From an uncultured Lachnospiraceae bacterium (GTDB taxonomy: Bacteria > Bacillota > Clostridia > Lachnospirales > Lachnospiraceae), in assembly GCA_950097145.1 (NCBI GenBank), contig CATNCF010000005.1, forward strand, positions 62,001-126,000: a stretch of DNA of 64,000 bases, in the 5' to 3' direction. Positions 46,612 through 56,292 of the stretch are shown in pieces. The position numbers were made by a program, and so were the translations under genes. Position 1 is the first letter of the stretch, and every line of letters starts with the position of its first letter. Below the pieces are notes generated by a model. That model searched no databases, was not told where the DNA came from, and saw only the letters and a list, made by a program, of their open reading frames with translations.

Positions 46612-47487
46612 ATGGACCAGGCAGAAAAATTAAGAACTATTGTAAAAAAGAACCAAAGAAATGCGCCCAAAGCACAGATTTTTACTGTCACTAGTGGAAA
46701 AGGCGGCGTGGGAAAGTCCAATGTTGTAGTGAACCTGGCAGTACAGATGCAGAAGCGGGGCAAAAAAGTTATTATTTTTGATGCAGATTTTGGCCTTGCG
46801 AATGTAGAAATTATGTTTGGAGCTATTCCGAAACTTAATCTCAGCGATTTAATTTACAGGGGAAAAACGATACAGGAAATTATAACTCCAGGTCCTCTGG
46901 ATATTGGATTTATTTCAGGCGGCTCAGGTGTTATGGGGGTAAATAATCTTTCAAAAGAACAGTTGAAGTTCCTGGTGGGCAATCTCTCCAAACTGGATGA
47001 ACTGGCAGATGTAATTATAATAGACACTGGTGCGGGAATTTCTGATAATGTACTGGAGTTCGTAATGGCAAGTCCAGAAATATTATTGTTAGCTACTTCA
47101 GAACCAAGTTCCCTGACAGATGCGTATTCTCTTTTAAAAGCATTGCACCGCAATGAAGAATTTCGACAGACAGAGACAAAGATTAAGGTGATTTCTAATC
47201 GGGTAACATCGGAGGAAGAGGGAACTGGAATATATGAGAAATTAAACGCTGTTGTAGGACAGTTTTTAAATGGAAACCTGGAATATCTGGGAATGATTCC
47301 TCAGGACGCGGCGGTGGAAAAAGCGATACGCCAGCAGCAGCCAGTAACGTTATTATATCCAGAATCAAAATCATCGAAGGCATTTGATGTGTTGACCGAT
47401 TGTCTTATACAAGGTGCGTCGGCGCCAATCTATGAGAAAAAGGGGATCGTACAATTACTATCTCGTTTTATTTTTAAAAAAGATTAA
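46612..47487 (+). CDS. flhG: MinD-like ATPase FlhG (YlxH/FleN)
   Basis: 291 residues. An N-terminal DQAEKLR motif that activates FlhF, the deviant Walker [33 protein letters not shown], and [16 protein letters not shown]. It limits flagellar number and pairs with FlhF. Starts 3 nt after flhF. Confidence 0.95.
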   Translation: MDQAEKLRTIVKKNQRNAPKAQIFTVTSGKGGVGKSNVVVNLAVQMQKRGKKVIIFDADFGLANVEIMFGAIPKLNLSDLIYRGKTIQEIITPGPLDIGFISGGSGVMGVNNLSKEQLKFLVGNLSKLDELADVIIIDTGAGISDNVLEFVMASPEILLLATSEPSSLTDAYSLLKALHRNEEFRQTETKIKVISNRVTSEEEGTGIYEKLNAVVGQFLNGNLEYLGMIPQDAAVEKAIRQQQPVTLLYPESKSSKAFDVLTDCLIQGASAPIYEKKGIVQLLSRFIFKKD

Positions 47488-47502
47488 GAACAGAGGTGCA
47501 GT

Positions 47503-48270
47503 ATGGGTTCTGAAGTTGTGAAAATCGGAGATAAAGTGGATGTTCGGATTGTGCAGAATTTGGAAAAGAAAAAAGCACAGCAGGAAATGAAGACAAGTGA
47601 GCGTCCGAAAATCTACCGAAGTAAGGTGCAGAATATTATGGAGAATGGGAATATTGAAATAGAAGTGCCCACAGAAGGGGGCAAGGCAATATTTTTACCA
47701 TCGGGAGTCCGTCTGGAATTTCTGTTTTATACAAAAAGCGGTATGTACCGTTGTTTAGGACATATTAAAGAACGGTACAAAAAAGAACGAATGAACCTGC
47801 TCTTGATTGAGCGGAAAACAGCATGGGAAAAGTTTCAGCGGAGGGAATATTATCGCCATGAATGTCTTATGGAGATACTCTATTATCCAATTTTAAAAGA
47901 GGAGATAGAACAAGTACCGCTAAAAGAAGTGAAAACATATCACAGAACACTTTATCCGCAGGAGATTCCCAAAACTGCAATTGCAGTTGATATTAGTGGA
48001 GGGGGAATCAGAATTGTGTCTGACAGGCCGGGAGAGAGAGGAGATTATATCGTTATTTCCATGAGTTTGGGCAGTCAGAATATAGAAGATTATATGGAAG
48101 TACTGGGCGAAGTTTTATTTTGCCAGGGACTTGAAAATAAGCTTGGCAGCAGGAAAGATAATCAGAAGAAGTATGAATATCGGATACAGTTTGCTATAAA
48201 TTCAAAGGAACGAGAACGAATTATTAAATATATTTTTGAGCAGGAACGTAAATGCCGGCAAAAAGGGTGA
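47503..48270 (+). CDS. YcgR-like PilZ domain protein
   Basis: 255 residues. An N-terminal YcgR-type beta domain (~10-110) and a C-terminal PilZ domain with the c-di-GMP contacts RREYYRHE and AVDISGGGIRIVS. In Bacillus and E. coli such proteins bind c-di-GMP and brake the motor. Location between flhG and cheB fits a motility role. Start ATG 47503 with AGAGGTG upstream. Confidence 0.88.
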   Translation: MGSEVVKIGDKVDVRIVQNLEKKKAQQEMKTSERPKIYRSKVQNIMENGNIEIEVPTEGGKAIFLPSGVRLEFLFYTKSGMYRCLGHIKERYKKERMNLLLIERKTAWEKFQRREYYRHECLMEILYYPILKEEIEQVPLKEVKTYHRTLYPQEIPKTAIAVDISGGGIRIVSDRPGERGDYIVISMSLGSQNIEDYMEVLGEVLFCQGLENKLGSRKDNQKKYEYRIQFAINSKERERIIKYIFEQERKCRQKG

Positions 48271-48275
48271 TTAAT

Positions 48276-49361
48276 ATGAAAAAAAATATTTTAGTTGTTG
48301 ATGACTCTGCACTCATGAGAAGGGTGATCTGTGATATAATTAATTCAGATAGTACATTTCAGGCAACAGATGTTTGCAGGGACGGTCTTGAGGCGTATGA
48401 AAGGTTAAAAACCACAGTTTATGATGCAGTGGTTCTGGATGTGAATATGCCCCGTATGGATGGTTTGGAATTACTTGAAAAATTGCAACAGGATGGAATC
48501 AAAGCTACCATCATTATGGTCAGCACACTCACTGTCAGGGATGCAGATGTAACAATTCGTGCAATGGAACTGGGGGCTGTTGATTTTGTCACAAAGCCGG
48601 GAAATCTTATTGAAGCAAAGGGAAATGATTTTAAGAATGGTCTTCTTGAAATATTAAAGGCAGTGATTAAACCTGAGATCAGTAAGGCTGCAGCCAGTGC
48701 ATCAGGCAGGTCAGCAGGGGTAAAGGAACGTGCTTCTGTTAAGATGCCAAAGGTGCTGGAGAATACGGGAGGAAATGGCAAGAATAAGCTGGTAGCGCTT
48801 GCGTGTTCAACCGGAGGGCCTAAGGCACTGCAGAGTGTGATCCCATATCTTCCAGCAGATTTGAATGCTCCTATGGTTTTAGTTCAGCATATGCCGAAAG
48901 GATTTACAAAATCAATGGCAGAACGTCTCAATGAAACCAGTAAAATTCAAGTCCAGGAAGCACAAGAAGGTGATGTCCTGAAAAAGGGATGCGTATATAT
49001 TGCTCCGGGCGGAAATCACATGGAGATACAAAAGAAAGCAGATGGAACACATGTAGTCAGGCTGAATGACAGGCCGGCAATCGGCGGTCTGCGCCCATGT
49101 GCCAACATAACTTATCAGTCTTTGAGAACCAGTGGATATGATGAAATTGTCTGTGTAGTGCTTACTGGCATGGGGGCAGACGGTACAGAAGGAATTCTTT
49201 CACTGAAGGAGAAAAAGAAGTTATATGTGATTTCACAGGATGCTGCAAGCTGCGTGGTATATGGGATGCCCAAAGCAATTGCTGAAGCAGGTGTTGTAAA
49301 TGAAGTAGTTCCACTAACTGATGTTGCAAGCACAATAATAAAGAATGTGGGGGTACAGTGA
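48276..49361 (+). CDS. cheB: Chemotaxis response regulator and methylesterase CheB
   Basis: 361 residues. Receiver domain (VVDDSALMRRVI, AVVLDVNMPRMDGLE) then the esterase with the catalytic Ser in LACSTGGPKAL, His in VLVQHMPKGFTK and Asp in LTGMGADGTEGI. It demethylates or deamidates receptors for adaptation. No CheR gene is present in this operon. ATG at 48276 with AGGGTGA upstream. Confidence 0.95.
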   Translation: MKKNILVVDDSALMRRVICDIINSDSTFQATDVCRDGLEAYERLKTTVYDAVVLDVNMPRMDGLELLEKLQQDGIKATIIMVSTLTVRDADVTIRAMELGAVDFVTKPGNLIEAKGNDFKNGLLEILKAVIKPEISKAAASASGRSAGVKERASVKMPKVLENTGGNGKNKLVALACSTGGPKALQSVIPYLPADLNAPMVLVQHMPKGFTKSMAERLNETSKIQVQEAQEGDVLKKGCVYIAPGGNHMEIQKKADGTHVVRLNDRPAIGGLRPCANITYQSLRTSGYDEIVCVVLTGMGADGTEGILSLKEKKKLYVISQDAASCVVYGMPKAIAEAGVVNEVVPLTDVASTIIKNVGVQ

Positions 49362-49362
49362 T

Positions 49363-51453
49363 ATGGATGTAAGCCAATACCTTGAGATTTTTATTGATGA
49401 GACGAACGGGCATTTGCAGAATTTATCAGATTGTATTATGACTCTTGAGAAAGAGCCAGAAAATATGGACACAATCAATGAGATTTTCCGGGCAGCTCAT
49501 TCCCTGAAGGGAATGGCAGGCACCATGGGATTTAAACGTATGCAGCGTCTGACCCATGATATGGAAAATGTGTTCCAGGAAGTCCGCAGCGGCAATATGA
49601 ATGTTACCAGCGGGTTAGTGGATGTATTATTTCAGTGTTTGGACGCAATTGAAGCCTATCTGGATAATGTGAAAGAGAGTTCTGACGAGGGAACGGATGA
49701 CAATGAGGCAATTATTCAGGAATTAAATGAAATTCTGGCCGCTGGTACTGGAAATGCTGTACCGGAGAAGAAGGAAAAAGCACCTGTGAAGCAGCAGGGA
49801 GATGAAAAATATCCAAATAAATATCAGGATATTGAATTCTCGGAAAAAGAAAAAGAAGAACTGAAAGAAGCCGAAAATAAAGGCATGAATATCTATGGAA
49901 TTACCGTTTTTATTCAAGAGGAATGTCTGCTGAAGGCAGCACGTGCGTTTCTTGTATTTAAGGCTGTCGAAGATTTTGGGAATATTATTGTATATAATCC
50001 CAGTTCTCAGGATATTGAAGATGAGAAGTTTGGTGTAGATTTCAGTTTTTACCTAGTAAGTGAAGAGGGTTTAGATAAAATTCTGGAAGTATCAAAAGCA
50101 GTTTCTGAAATTGAAGAGGTAGTTGGCGAAAAAGTAAAATATAGTGAGCTGACTGCTGCAGCTGAGAAAAAAGAAGCTGCTCAGGCAGCAAAGGCAGCAG
50201 AAGAGAAAGCAGTTCCAGCAATAGCAGCTCAGGTAAAACAGGCTCCTGCCGCGGCAAAGAAAGCAAATGGTGGAAAACCAGTAACGAACCGTACGGTTCG
50301 TGTAGATATTGAGAAACTGGATGCATTAATGAACCAGGTCAGCGAGCTGATTATTGCCAAGAACTCTTTAGTTTCCATTGGTTCTAATTCGGATGGAGGA
50401 ACCAGCGGTGCAAGTTCTCAGGCATTTCATGAACAAATTGAATATCTGGAAAGAATTACTACTGGGCTTCATGAATCTGTAATGAAGGTTCGAATGGTTC
50501 CGATCGAGAGTGTAGTACAGAAGTTTCCTCGTATGATTCGTGATTTATCCAAGAAACTGGATAAGAAAATGGAATTATTTATGACAGGTGAAGATACGGA
50601 ATTGGACAGAACTGTGGTGGATCAGATTGGAGATCCTTTACAGCATTTACTCCGTAATTCAGCGGATCATGGGCTTGAGAGTACAGAAACCCGTAGAAAA
50701 AGAGGAAAGCCGGAGGTAGGAAGTATTCATCTGAACGCTTTCCAGGAAGGAAATAATGTTATTATCGAAGTCAGTGATGACGGTAATGGAATTGATACAG
50801 AGACAGTGAAAGAGAAGGCAATTGAAAGAGGCCTGATTACGCCGGAGCAGGCAGAGTCTCTGAGTCAGAAGGAAATTATTGATTTTCTGTTTATGCCCAG
50901 CTTTTCCATGGCAAAGAAAATTTCTGACATTTCCGGCCGGGGCGTTGGACTTGATGTAGTAAAGTCCAATATTGAAGCATTAGGTGGAGATGTGGAAGTA
51001 AAGAGCATACTGGGAGAAGGTTCAAAGTTTATTGTGCGGCTTCCTCTGACCCTTGCCATTATACAGGCTCTGATGGTAGAAGTAAGAGGAGAAAAGTACG
51101 CAATATCTCTCGGTTCTATTGAGACGATCGAAGAGATTTCTCCAGATGAAATTAAGTTTGTCCAGGCAAAAGAAGTGATCCATATCCGTGGTATTGTAAT
51201 TCCGTTGATTCGTCTGGATCAGCTTCTGGATTGCGAACCCGAGGATACAGAGCGGGAAAGCCTTACTGTAATTATAGTGCGTAAAGGTGATAAGGTTGCA
51301 GGCTTAATTGTAGATGAATTGAATGGACAACAGGAAATTGTTATCAAGTCCCTCGGTAAATATATAAATAACAGCAGTAAGATTATCAGTGGTGCAACTG
51401 TTCTGGGTGATGGTGAAGTTGCTCTGATTCTGGATGTAAATACATTATTTTAG
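49363..51453 (+). CDS. cheA: Chemotaxis histidine kinase CheA
   Basis: 696 residues. P1 with the phosphorylated His in RAAHSLKGMAGTMG, a CheY/CheB-binding P2 (~180-260), an Ala/Lys-rich linker, the P3 dimerisation domain, the P4 kinase (QHLLRNSADHGLE, VSDDGNGID, ISGRGVGLDVVKSNIEALGG) and a C-terminal CheW-like P5. Receives signals from receptors. Start at 49363, two bases after cheB. Confidence 0.96.
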   Translation: MDVSQYLEIFIDETNGHLQNLSDCIMTLEKEPENMDTINEIFRAAHSLKGMAGTMGFKRMQRLTHDMENVFQEVRSGNMNVTSGLVDVLFQCLDAIEAYLDNVKESSDEGTDDNEAIIQELNEILAAGTGNAVPEKKEKAPVKQQGDEKYPNKYQDIEFSEKEKEELKEAENKGMNIYGITVFIQEECLLKAARAFLVFKAVEDFGNIIVYNPSSQDIEDEKFGVDFSFYLVSEEGLDKILEVSKAVSEIEEVVGEKVKYSELTAAAEKKEAAQAAKAAEEKAVPAIAAQVKQAPAAAKKANGGKPVTNRTVRVDIEKLDALMNQVSELIIAKNSLVSIGSNSDGGTSGASSQAFHEQIEYLERITTGLHESVMKVRMVPIESVVQKFPRMIRDLSKKLDKKMELFMTGEDTELDRTVVDQIGDPLQHLLRNSADHGLESTETRRKRGKPEVGSIHLNAFQEGNNVIIEVSDDGNGIDTETVKEKAIERGLITPEQAESLSQKEIIDFLFMPSFSMAKKISDISGRGVGLDVVKSNIEALGGDVEVKSILGEGSKFIVRLPLTLAIIQALMVEVRGEKYAISLGSIETIEEISPDEIKFVQAKEVIHIRGIVIPLIRLDQLLDCEPEDTERESLTVIIVRKGDKVAGLIVDELNGQQEIVIKSLGKYINNSSKIISGATVLGDGEVALILDVNTLF

Positions 51454-51464
51454 GGGGTGATGAG

Positions 51465-51929
51465 ATGGCAAATAATGTTGTGGCAGCAGAGAATACAAAG
51501 AAACAATTTATTGTGGTAAAGATTGGCAGTGAGCAATATGGAATTGACATCAGTTATGTGGATAACATTGTCAGGATGCAGAAGATTACCAGGGTTCCTA
51601 AGGTGCAGCCTTATTTTAAGGGAATTATTAATCTTCGGGGTGAGATTGTTCCTGTAATGAGTATTCGGACAAAGATGGATTTGGAGCCGGATGAGTTTAC
51701 CGATGTAACCAGAATCATTATTTTGAAACTGGAAGAGCACGGTGTATTGGGAATTGTGGTAGATGAGGTAAAGGAAGTAGTAACACTTGCTCCGGATGAA
51801 ATTGATAAAGTTGCTTATGATGCTAAGAATAGCAAGAGTAATTTTATTAATGGAGTAGGAAAACATGGAGAGGAATTAATTTCTCTGTTTGATACCAACA
51901 GCATCATAGATGAGCCGGAACTGGTATAG
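51465..51929 (+). CDS. cheW: Chemotaxis adaptor CheW
   Basis: 154 residues, SH3-like fold. KQFIVVKIGSEQYGIDISYV, ITRVPKVQPYFKGIINLRGE and IVPVMSIRTKMDL are the CheW core. Couples receptors to CheA. GGGGGTGATGAG precedes the ATG. Confidence 0.95.
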   Translation: MANNVVAAENTKKQFIVVKIGSEQYGIDISYVDNIVRMQKITRVPKVQPYFKGIINLRGEIVPVMSIRTKMDLEPDEFTDVTRIIILKLEEHGVLGIVVDEVKEVVTLAPDEIDKVAYDAKNSKSNFINGVGKHGEELISLFDTNSIIDEPELV

Positions 51930-51942
51930 GCAGAATGAGAGA

Positions 51943-51981
51943 AGGCTGTTGTAGTAAGCTGAGCGCTTTTTGCAACAGCCT
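51943..51981 (+). other. Hairpin between cheW and cheC
   Basis: AGGCTGTTG (51943-51951) and CAACAGCCT (51973-51981) flank a 21-nt loop. A short T-rich stretch follows (TGTTTG). It may attenuate transcription or protect the upstream message. In the middle of an operon a full terminator is unlikely. Confidence 0.45.
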
Positions 51982-52024
51982 GTTTGTAATTATTGAAAAA
52001 GCTGGAATGGAGAGAAAAACACAG

Positions 52025-52645
52025 ATGGCTAAATTTAGTTTGGATCAGGTAAATGACATATATATGGATGTATTGAAAGAAATTGGAAATATTGGCGCAG
52101 GCAATGCAACTACGGCAATCTCCAATTTATTAAACCTTAAGGTAAACATGGATGTGCCTAAGGTAGAATTTTTAACCTTCCAGGAACTTCCCAGGGCGAT
52201 TTCTGCTGAAGAAGAGACAGTAGTGGGAATTTATTTGGAAGTAGAGAGTGATATTGGTGGAAGCATGATGTTTTTGCTGAAAATGGAATCAGCACATTAT
52301 CTGGTGAATCGTCTGATGGGCAGGCCGGATGAGTATGCCGAAGAGTTTAATGAAATGGATCTCTCAGCAATTAAAGAAATTGGAAATATTATTTCGGGTT
52401 CCTATTTATCAGCGTTGTCGAGCATGACAAATATGGTCATTACATCGTCTGTCCCATATCTGGCAATTGATATGGCAGCGGCAATTTTAAGTGTGCCGGC
52501 AATTCAATTTGGGCAATATGGAGATAATGCACTTTTAATTCAGACGGAATTTGGTGACGAAGTAAAAATACAGGGATTTTTTATTTTGATGCCAGATGTT
52601 GAGTCTTATGATAAGATTCTAACGTCGTTGGGGATTACACTATAA
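52025..52645 (+). CDS. cheC: CheY-P phosphatase CheC
   Basis: 206 residues. Two phosphatase motifs, DVLKEIGNIGAGNATTAISN and LSAIKEIGNIISGSYLSAL, each with the Glu and Asn that remove phosphate from CheY-P. CheC binds CheD, encoded next. The ATG at 52025 is preferred for length and its GGAGAG site; upstream in-frame starts run through the cheW-cheC hairpin. Confidence 0.94.
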   Translation: MAKFSLDQVNDIYMDVLKEIGNIGAGNATTAISNLLNLKVNMDVPKVEFLTFQELPRAISAEEETVVGIYLEVESDIGGSMMFLLKMESAHYLVNRLMGRPDEYAEEFNEMDLSAIKEIGNIISGSYLSALSSMTNMVITSSVPYLAIDMAAAILSVPAIQFGQYGDNALLIQTEFGDEVKIQGFFILMPDVESYDKILTSLGITL

Positions 52646-52658
52646 GAGGAGCATGGTT

Positions 52659-53141
52659 ATGGCTACAATTAAGGTTGGAATGGCAGATTTAAACATATGC
52701 AAGGCACCGAATATGATTACTACATTGGGGTTGGGTTCATGTATTGGAATTGCAATGTATGATCCAGTCACAAAGGTTGGCGGATTGGCGCATATTATGC
52801 TTCCAGACAGTACGCAGATGAGGAATAATGCGAATATTGCCAAATTTGCGGATACAGGAATTGAGGAGCTTTTGAAAAGAGTCATTGCTGCAGGCGCCAA
52901 TAGAAGACGTCTTGTTGCAAAGATTGCAGGAGGCGCCAAAATGTTTGAGGTCAAAGGTGTGTCAGGTATTGGAAATGTAGGAGAGCGGAATGCGGCTGCG
53001 TCAAGAGCAAAGTTAAAACAGCTTGGGATTCCTCTTATTGCAGAGGATACAGGGCTCAATTATGGGCGGACCGTTGAACTTTATCCGGAAACAGGAGAAT
53101 TTTATATTAAAGCAGTTGGTAAAACATTGAAAATTATTTAA
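52659..53141 (+). CDS. cheD: Chemoreceptor glutamine deamidase CheD
   Basis: 160 residues. The catalytic Cys in LGLGSCIGIAMYDP and His in GGLAHIMLPDS are present. CheD deamidates receptors and is regulated by CheC. ATG at 52659 has GAGGAG 7 nt upstream; an ATG 6 nt earlier is too close to that site. Confidence 0.94.
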   Translation: MATIKVGMADLNICKAPNMITTLGLGSCIGIAMYDPVTKVGGLAHIMLPDSTQMRNNANIAKFADTGIEELLKRVIAAGANRRRLVAKIAGGAKMFEVKGVSGIGNVGERNAAASRAKLKQLGIPLIAEDTGLNYGRTVELYPETGEFYIKAVGKTLKII

Positions 53142-53154
53142 AAGGTGATGAGAT

Positions 53155-53433
53155 ATGAAGACAAAACAGGTACCAGTTATCATTACGCTGACTGCAGGCT
53201 TGATCACCTGTTTGATTGGATTTGTGATGCAGATGAAGGCAGATGAATTTGTTAAGACGTTGGTAATTGTTTTACTGGCCTTTTATATTTTGGGAAGCAT
53301 TGCAAAATTAGTGTTAGATAAGAATTTCACGGAAGAGACAGAAGAAGCCACGGATAAGGCAGTGGATGAAGCAGAAGCCGAAAGTTCTGAGGAAGCCGCA
53401 GAAGAAGGCGCTGAAGAATCCACAGAAGAATAA
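53155..53433 (+). CDS. Small membrane protein with acidic tail, unknown function
   Basis: 92 residues. Two membrane segments (~8-26 and ~35-53, TLVIVLLAFYILGSIAKLVL) and a strongly acidic Glu/Ala tail (TEETEEATDKAVDEAEAESS). No family recognised. A good ribosome site (AAAGGTGATGAG) and the tight 13-nt gap after cheD show it is a real operon member. Predicted in the cytoplasmic membrane. Confidence 0.8.
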   Translation: MKTKQVPVIITLTAGLITCLIGFVMQMKADEFVKTLVIVLLAFYILGSIAKLVLDKNFTEETEEATDKAVDEAEAESSEEAAEEGAEESTEE

Positions 53434-53485
53434 TAAATAACACGGAACATCTTTTGGGATTTATTCCGTAGTCTGGGGGCTTTGG

Positions 53486-54250
53486 ATGAACGCAGCAGAG
53501 AGAGAACAACTGTGGGTTGAATTTCTAAAAAAACCTACATTGGAATTAAGAGAACAGATCATAGTAGAATATGCACCCCTTGTTAAGATTGTAGCAGGGC
53601 GTCTAAGTATGTATCTGGGATATAATGTGGAATATGATGATTTGGTTGGATATGGCATCTTTGGTTTGATTGATGCTATTGATAAATTCGATGTTAATAA
53701 AGATGTAAAGTTTGAAACTTATGCCAGTTTAAGAATCAGGGGTTCTATTTTGGATCAAATACGAAAAATGGACTGGATTCCACGAACGGTACGTCAGAAG
53801 CAGAAAAAAATTGAGACAGCAATTAAGAAGATTGAAGCAAAAACTGGAAGAACGGCATTGGATGAAGAAATTGCAGAAGAACTTAAAGTGAGCAGCGATG
53901 AACTGTTGAATTGGCAGTCTCAGCTTAAAGTTACTAATATGGTTTCTTTAAATGAATATGTAGAGCAGGGAATGGAACCTGTCATGGACGCAAAGGGAAA
54001 TTCTCATTTTATCCAGCCAGAAGATGCTATTGCAGAAGAAGAATTAAAAAAGGTACTGGGAGAGTCTCTGCAAATTTTGACAGAAAAGGAACGAAAAGTT
54101 ATAACATTGTATTATTATGAGGATCTGACGCTGAAAGAAATCAGCAATGTGCTGGAAGTATCAGAATCACGAGTTTCACAGCTGCATACGAAAGCATTAA
54201 CGAAGATGAAGAGGACAATGGGACCGTATATGAATATATTGGTGGATTGA
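53486..54250 (+). CDS. fliA: RNA polymerase sigma factor for flagellar genes (sigma-D/FliA)
   Basis: 254 residues of the FliA/WhiG type. Region 2 has EYDDLVGYGIFGLIDAIDKF and GSILDQIRKMDWIPRTVRQK; region 4 has ITLYYYEDLTLKEISNVLEV and SRVSQLHTKALTKMK. It drives late genes such as flagellin and chemoreceptors and is held by FlgM, which is not in the window. Its position near the operon end matches sigD of Bacillus. A weak ACGGAA/TTCCGT hairpin lies just upstream (53442-53469). Confidence 0.95.
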   Translation: MNAAEREQLWVEFLKKPTLELREQIIVEYAPLVKIVAGRLSMYLGYNVEYDDLVGYGIFGLIDAIDKFDVNKDVKFETYASLRIRGSILDQIRKMDWIPRTVRQKQKKIETAIKKIEAKTGRTALDEEIAEELKVSSDELLNWQSQLKVTNMVSLNEYVEQGMEPVMDAKGNSHFIQPEDAIAEEELKKVLGESLQILTEKERKVITLYYYEDLTLKEISNVLEVSESRVSQLHTKALTKMKRTMGPYMNILVD

Positions 54251-54271
54251 GAGGAGGGATTGGAACTTACG

Positions 54272-55876
54272 ATGGGAAATAAAAATGGGTATTTTAAACT
54301 GAATATCAGAGAAATGGGGTCATTTCTTCAAATTTTCCCCCCAGAGGACGGGGGTAAGCGGCCAGATATCAAAGAGATTCTTCAGTATCTGGAGAAAAAA
54401 GGTTATATGGGTTTTAATTTGAGGGATTTGAATGATGCACTTATATGTAATGGAAAAGAAGCAAAAGAAGTATATGTAGGAGAAGGGTGCAGTTTTCAGG
54501 AAGATGAGGAAATGGAACTTGTAGTTTCTGGAGATAAAATGCTGGTTTTCTGCCGTTTTTATCCTCCTTCAGATAAAGGCGCGCTTTTGACGGAAGATGA
54601 TATTATGAAAAAACTTGCTTCTGGTAATATAAAAGAGGGAATCCGTCAAGAAGAAATTAAAAAATTTATAAAGGATCGCCAATATTGTACAGATTTAATC
54701 CTTGCCAAAGGTATTCCGCCAGTAAATGGTACGGATGCCTGGATAGAATATTTCTTTAATACCAATCATAACCTGAGGCCAAAGAGAAATGAAGACGGTA
54801 CAGTTGACTATCACGAACTCAATACGATCAGCCATGTTGAAAAAGGACAGGTGCTTGCAAAACTGCATCCAGCAATTCCGGGAAAACCTGGAAAAGATGT
54901 GTATGGAGCGCCTATAAATGGTCGGCAGGAAAAGAGCTTGAAACTGGAATTTGGAAATAATATTACATTGTCAGAAGATAAAACAGAAATTTATTCTAAT
55001 GTGACAGGCCATGCCAGTCTTGTAAATCGTAAAGTTTTTGTTGCTGATGTATTTGAAGTGCCAGCGGATGTAGATAATACAACAGGAAATATTGTTTATG
55101 ACGGGAATGTGTCCATTAAAGGAAATGTTAAGAGTGGATTTTCAGTGAAGGCAAAAGGTGATATTATTATAGAAGGTGTGGTGGAAGCAGCTTTCTTATC
55201 TGCTGGCGGGCAGATTATCGTAAAGCGTGGTATTAATGGCATGGGAAAGGGAAGAGTTGAAGCAGAAGATAGCCTTATTGCCAAGTTCATTGAAAACGCT
55301 ACGGTTGTTTCTGGAGGTTTCATTGAAACAGGATGTATTCTGCACAGCCAGGTGTCTGCAGGGGCAGATATCCGTGTCAGGGGAAAGAAAGGCTTTGTCA
55401 GCGGCGGCGTTATCCGGGCTGGAAATGTGGTGGAAGCGCAGACGATTGGTTCGGAAATGGGCACGATAACAAATATTGAAGTAGGCGTTCATCCTTCTGT
55501 GAAAGAGCGTTATGGAGAGCTGCAGGAGAAAGTATCAGATACTGTGAAAGAAATAGAAAAAATGAGGCCAATTCTTGTTAATTTCAATGAGAAGCTGCAG
55601 AGGAAGGAAAAGGTTACACCAGAACGAGTACAGCAAGTTCAGCAGATTGCGCAGAATTTCCGTGAAAAGAAACAGCTTTTAGCAAAACAGAAGGAAGAAT
55701 TAAAAACGCTTCGTGAAAAGATACAAATTGCCACAAATGCCAAGATCAAAATAAAAGGAACGATTTATCCTGGAGTGTGCATTACGATTTCAGATGTCAG
55801 CTTACATATAAAACAAGAACGTTCTTATACCAGGTATTTGAAGGAAAAAGGTGAAATTGTGGCACGTCCTTTATAG
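54272..55876 (+). CDS. FapA / DUF342 family protein
   Basis: 534 residues. N-terminal domain, then the repetitive beta-helix of DUF342 (GNVSIKGNVKSGFSVKAKGD, IIEGVVEAAFLSAGGQIIVK) and a C-terminal coiled coil (~420-480, VSDTVKEIEKMRPI). The Vibrio homologue FapA affects flagellar assembly. Start uncertain: TTG at 54260 is only 1-2 nt after GGAGGG, while ATG at 54272 is ~13 nt away. It directly follows sigD. Confidence 0.85.
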   Translation: MGNKNGYFKLNIREMGSFLQIFPPEDGGKRPDIKEILQYLEKKGYMGFNLRDLNDALICNGKEAKEVYVGEGCSFQEDEEMELVVSGDKMLVFCRFYPPSDKGALLTEDDIMKKLASGNIKEGIRQEEIKKFIKDRQYCTDLILAKGIPPVNGTDAWIEYFFNTNHNLRPKRNEDGTVDYHELNTISHVEKGQVLAKLHPAIPGKPGKDVYGAPINGRQEKSLKLEFGNNITLSEDKTEIYSNVTGHASLVNRKVFVADVFEVPADVDNTTGNIVYDGNVSIKGNVKSGFSVKAKGDIIIEGVVEAAFLSAGGQIIVKRGINGMGKGRVEAEDSLIAKFIENATVVSGGFIETGCILHSQVSAGADIRVRGKKGFVSGGVIRAGNVVEAQTIGSEMGTITNIEVGVHPSVKERYGELQEKVSDTVKEIEKMRPILVNFNEKLQRKEKVTPERVQQVQQIAQNFREKKQLLAKQKEELKTLREKIQIATNAKIKIKGTIYPGVCITISDVSLHIKQERSYTRYLKEKGEIVARPL

Positions 55877-55959
55877 CATATGTTTGGAACCCTTTTGTAG
55901 TAATCAAACTGTTGTATAAGTTCTATCAGAAATAACAGAAGGAAAGAGGAGTGAGGAGA

Positions 55960-56283
55960 ATGGCGATCAGACCGGTGGAGTTTAGCGGAATCGTGCAGAG
56001 AAGTCAGGATATGAGTACTTTAAAGCAGAATGAGGATAATAAGCCTATGCTGCAGCAGCAGAATGTGCAGACACAGTTTGCGAAAGATACAGTGCATCAT
56101 ATGCATCAGGTAAATCATGCCAATGATTCTGATAACCCAGAAAAAAAGTTTGATGCCCGTGAAAAGGGAAGTAATGAATATGAAGCTCATCGGACAAAAA
56201 AGAGAAAAAAGAAGGAAGATAATGATAATAGCGGAAAGGTAAATGCCAAGGCTTCTGCAAGAGGTTTTGACATGAAGATATAG
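55960..56283 (+). CDS. Hypothetical hydrophilic flagellar-operon protein
   Basis: 107 residues, very polar, rich in Lys, Asn, His and Asp, with a basic patch (HRTKKRKKKEDNDN) and no membrane segment. Begins MAIRPVEFSGIVQRSQDMST. Looks largely disordered. No family recognised. The frame has a ribosome site (GAGGAG) and sits 9 nt before the next gene, so it is likely real. Function unknown. Confidence 0.7.
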   Translation: MAIRPVEFSGIVQRSQDMSTLKQNEDNKPMLQQQNVQTQFAKDTVHHMHQVNHANDSDNPEKKFDAREKGSNEYEAHRTKKRKKKEDNDNSGKVNAKASARGFDMKI

Positions 56284-56292
56284 GTTAATCAA

